Positions 5,252 to 5,612 of a DNA stretch of 5,612 bases are shown piece by piece. The notes below the pieces were generated by a model, which was not told the DNA's origin, ran no database searches, and saw only the letters and a program-made list of their open reading frames with translations. Made by a program: the position numbers and the translations under genes. The stretch's first letter is position 1. Every line of letters starts with the position of its first letter. The stretch is from an uncultured Oscillospiraceae bacterium (GTDB taxonomy: Bacteria > Bacillota > Clostridia > Oscillospirales > Acutalibacteraceae), in the NCBI GenBank assembly GCA_958354085.1, contig CATWUX010000142.1, forward strand, positions 1-5,612, in the 5' to 3' direction.

Positions 5252-5612
5252 TTATTCACACGCTTGATACACGATTTTTCCGCCCAGCAGCGTGGTTTTC
5301 ACTTTCCCGGTCAGCGTCCGTCCTTTGAACGGCGTGTTGCGGGAACGGCTGTGCAGCTTATCCACATCGACCGTCCACGTCGCCTGCGGATCGAACAGCA
5401 CCAAATCAGCCGGTGCGCCGACCGCCAGCGTCCCCGCCGGGATACCCAGCAGCTGTGCAGGCGCGGTGGACATCCGATGCAGCAGCTGCGGCAGCGTCAG
5501 ATAGCCGGGCAGCACCAAGGCGGTGATGCATACGGCAAGCGATGTTTCCAGTCCTATTGAGCCGTTGGGAGCCGTGCAAAAATCCCGCTTTTCCGCCGGC
5601 GTATGCGGCGCA
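5252..5612 (-). CDS. pyrC: Dihydroorotase (PyrC), C-terminal 119 residues, 5' part beyond the window
   Basis: Zinc amidohydrolase of pyrimidine synthesis that converts carbamoyl-aspartate to dihydroorotate in the cytoplasm. The visible part starts inside the conserved DHAPH motif: APHTPAEK (1-8), whose invariant Asp lies just outside the window, then the substrate loop APNGSIGLET (14-23) and the terminal strands typical of type I enzymes, LGIPAGTLAVGAPADLVLFD (55-74), SRSRNTPFKGRTLTGKV (88-104) and TLLGGKIVYQ (107-116). The frame is open to the right edge; a TTG at 5518 is internal and not the start. The hairpin at 5211-5245 follows. Other pyr genes would be expected upstream, outside the window. 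Confidence 0.95.
   Translation of the reverse strand, partial: APHTPAEKRDFCTAPNGSIGLETSLAVCITALVLPGYLTLPQLLHRMSTAPAQLLGIPAGTLAVGAPADLVLFDPQATWTVDVDKLHSRSRNTPFKGRTLTGKVKTTLLGGKIVYQACE

Noticed and set aside
5157..5267. Plus-strand short reading MEFGHIDFSAKITPTEIS before and through the pyrC hairpin
   Set aside because: It looks somewhat protein-like but has no ribosome binding site, and its second half is the terminator hairpin and the complement of pyrC.
5252..5518. TTG at 5518 as the start of a separate 88-residue protein
   Set aside because: The frame remains open upstream and encodes the APHT...APNG...GLET region of dihydroorotase, so this is one gene cut by the window edge.

Overview
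The window looks like chromosomal DNA from a Gram-positive anaerobe of the Clostridia, plausibly near Oscillospiraceae/Ruminococcaceae. The evidence is moderately GC-rich coding sequence, AT-rich sigma-A type promoters, strong AGGAGG-like ribosome binding sites, a PerR plus reverse-rubrerythrin peroxide-defence pair, and a lipoprotein-type ApbE. The taxonomic placement is inference. I see no mobile element, CRISPR array, tRNA or rRNA.

Layout. (1) 1-582, minus: 5' part of an ApbE lipoprotein (FAD:protein FMN transferase), running off the left edge. (2) 583-829: divergent intergenic region with a consensus promoter for apbE, a 14-bp perfect palindrome touching its -35 box, and two candidate promoters for the rightward genes. 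(3) 830-2125, plus: polytopic O-antigen ligase/Wzy-family membrane protein, followed 57 nt later by 2183-2770, an unrecognised protein with a signal peptide and a C-terminal membrane anchor; a strong hairpin terminator follows. (4) 2867-3745, minus: AraC-family regulator with a C-terminal GyrI-like effector-binding domain. (5) 3963-5030, minus: perR (4584-5030) and rubrerythrin (3963-4553) as a two-gene operon, with a consensus promoter, a 7-1-7 Per box over the transcription start and a terminator after rubrerythrin. (6) 5252-5612, minus: C-terminal 119 residues of dihydroorotase (PyrC), running off the right edge, followed by a 16-bp hairpin.

How the parts work together. The clearest circuit is perR-rbr. 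PerR keeps all five residues of the peroxide-sensing metal site of the family and has a Per box in its own promoter, so the operon should be autorepressed and induced by peroxide or air exposure, producing a rubrerythrin that reduces peroxide. The ligase and the anchored protein probably act together at the cell surface, but on what glycan or partner is not visible. ApbE would attach FMN to exported flavoproteins encoded elsewhere. The AraC regulator has no visible target here.

Most of the window is conventional. The least explained items are the membrane-anchored partner of the ligase, the palindrome in the apbE/ligase intergenic region, and a short ORF with a good ribosome binding site in the leader of the AraC gene.
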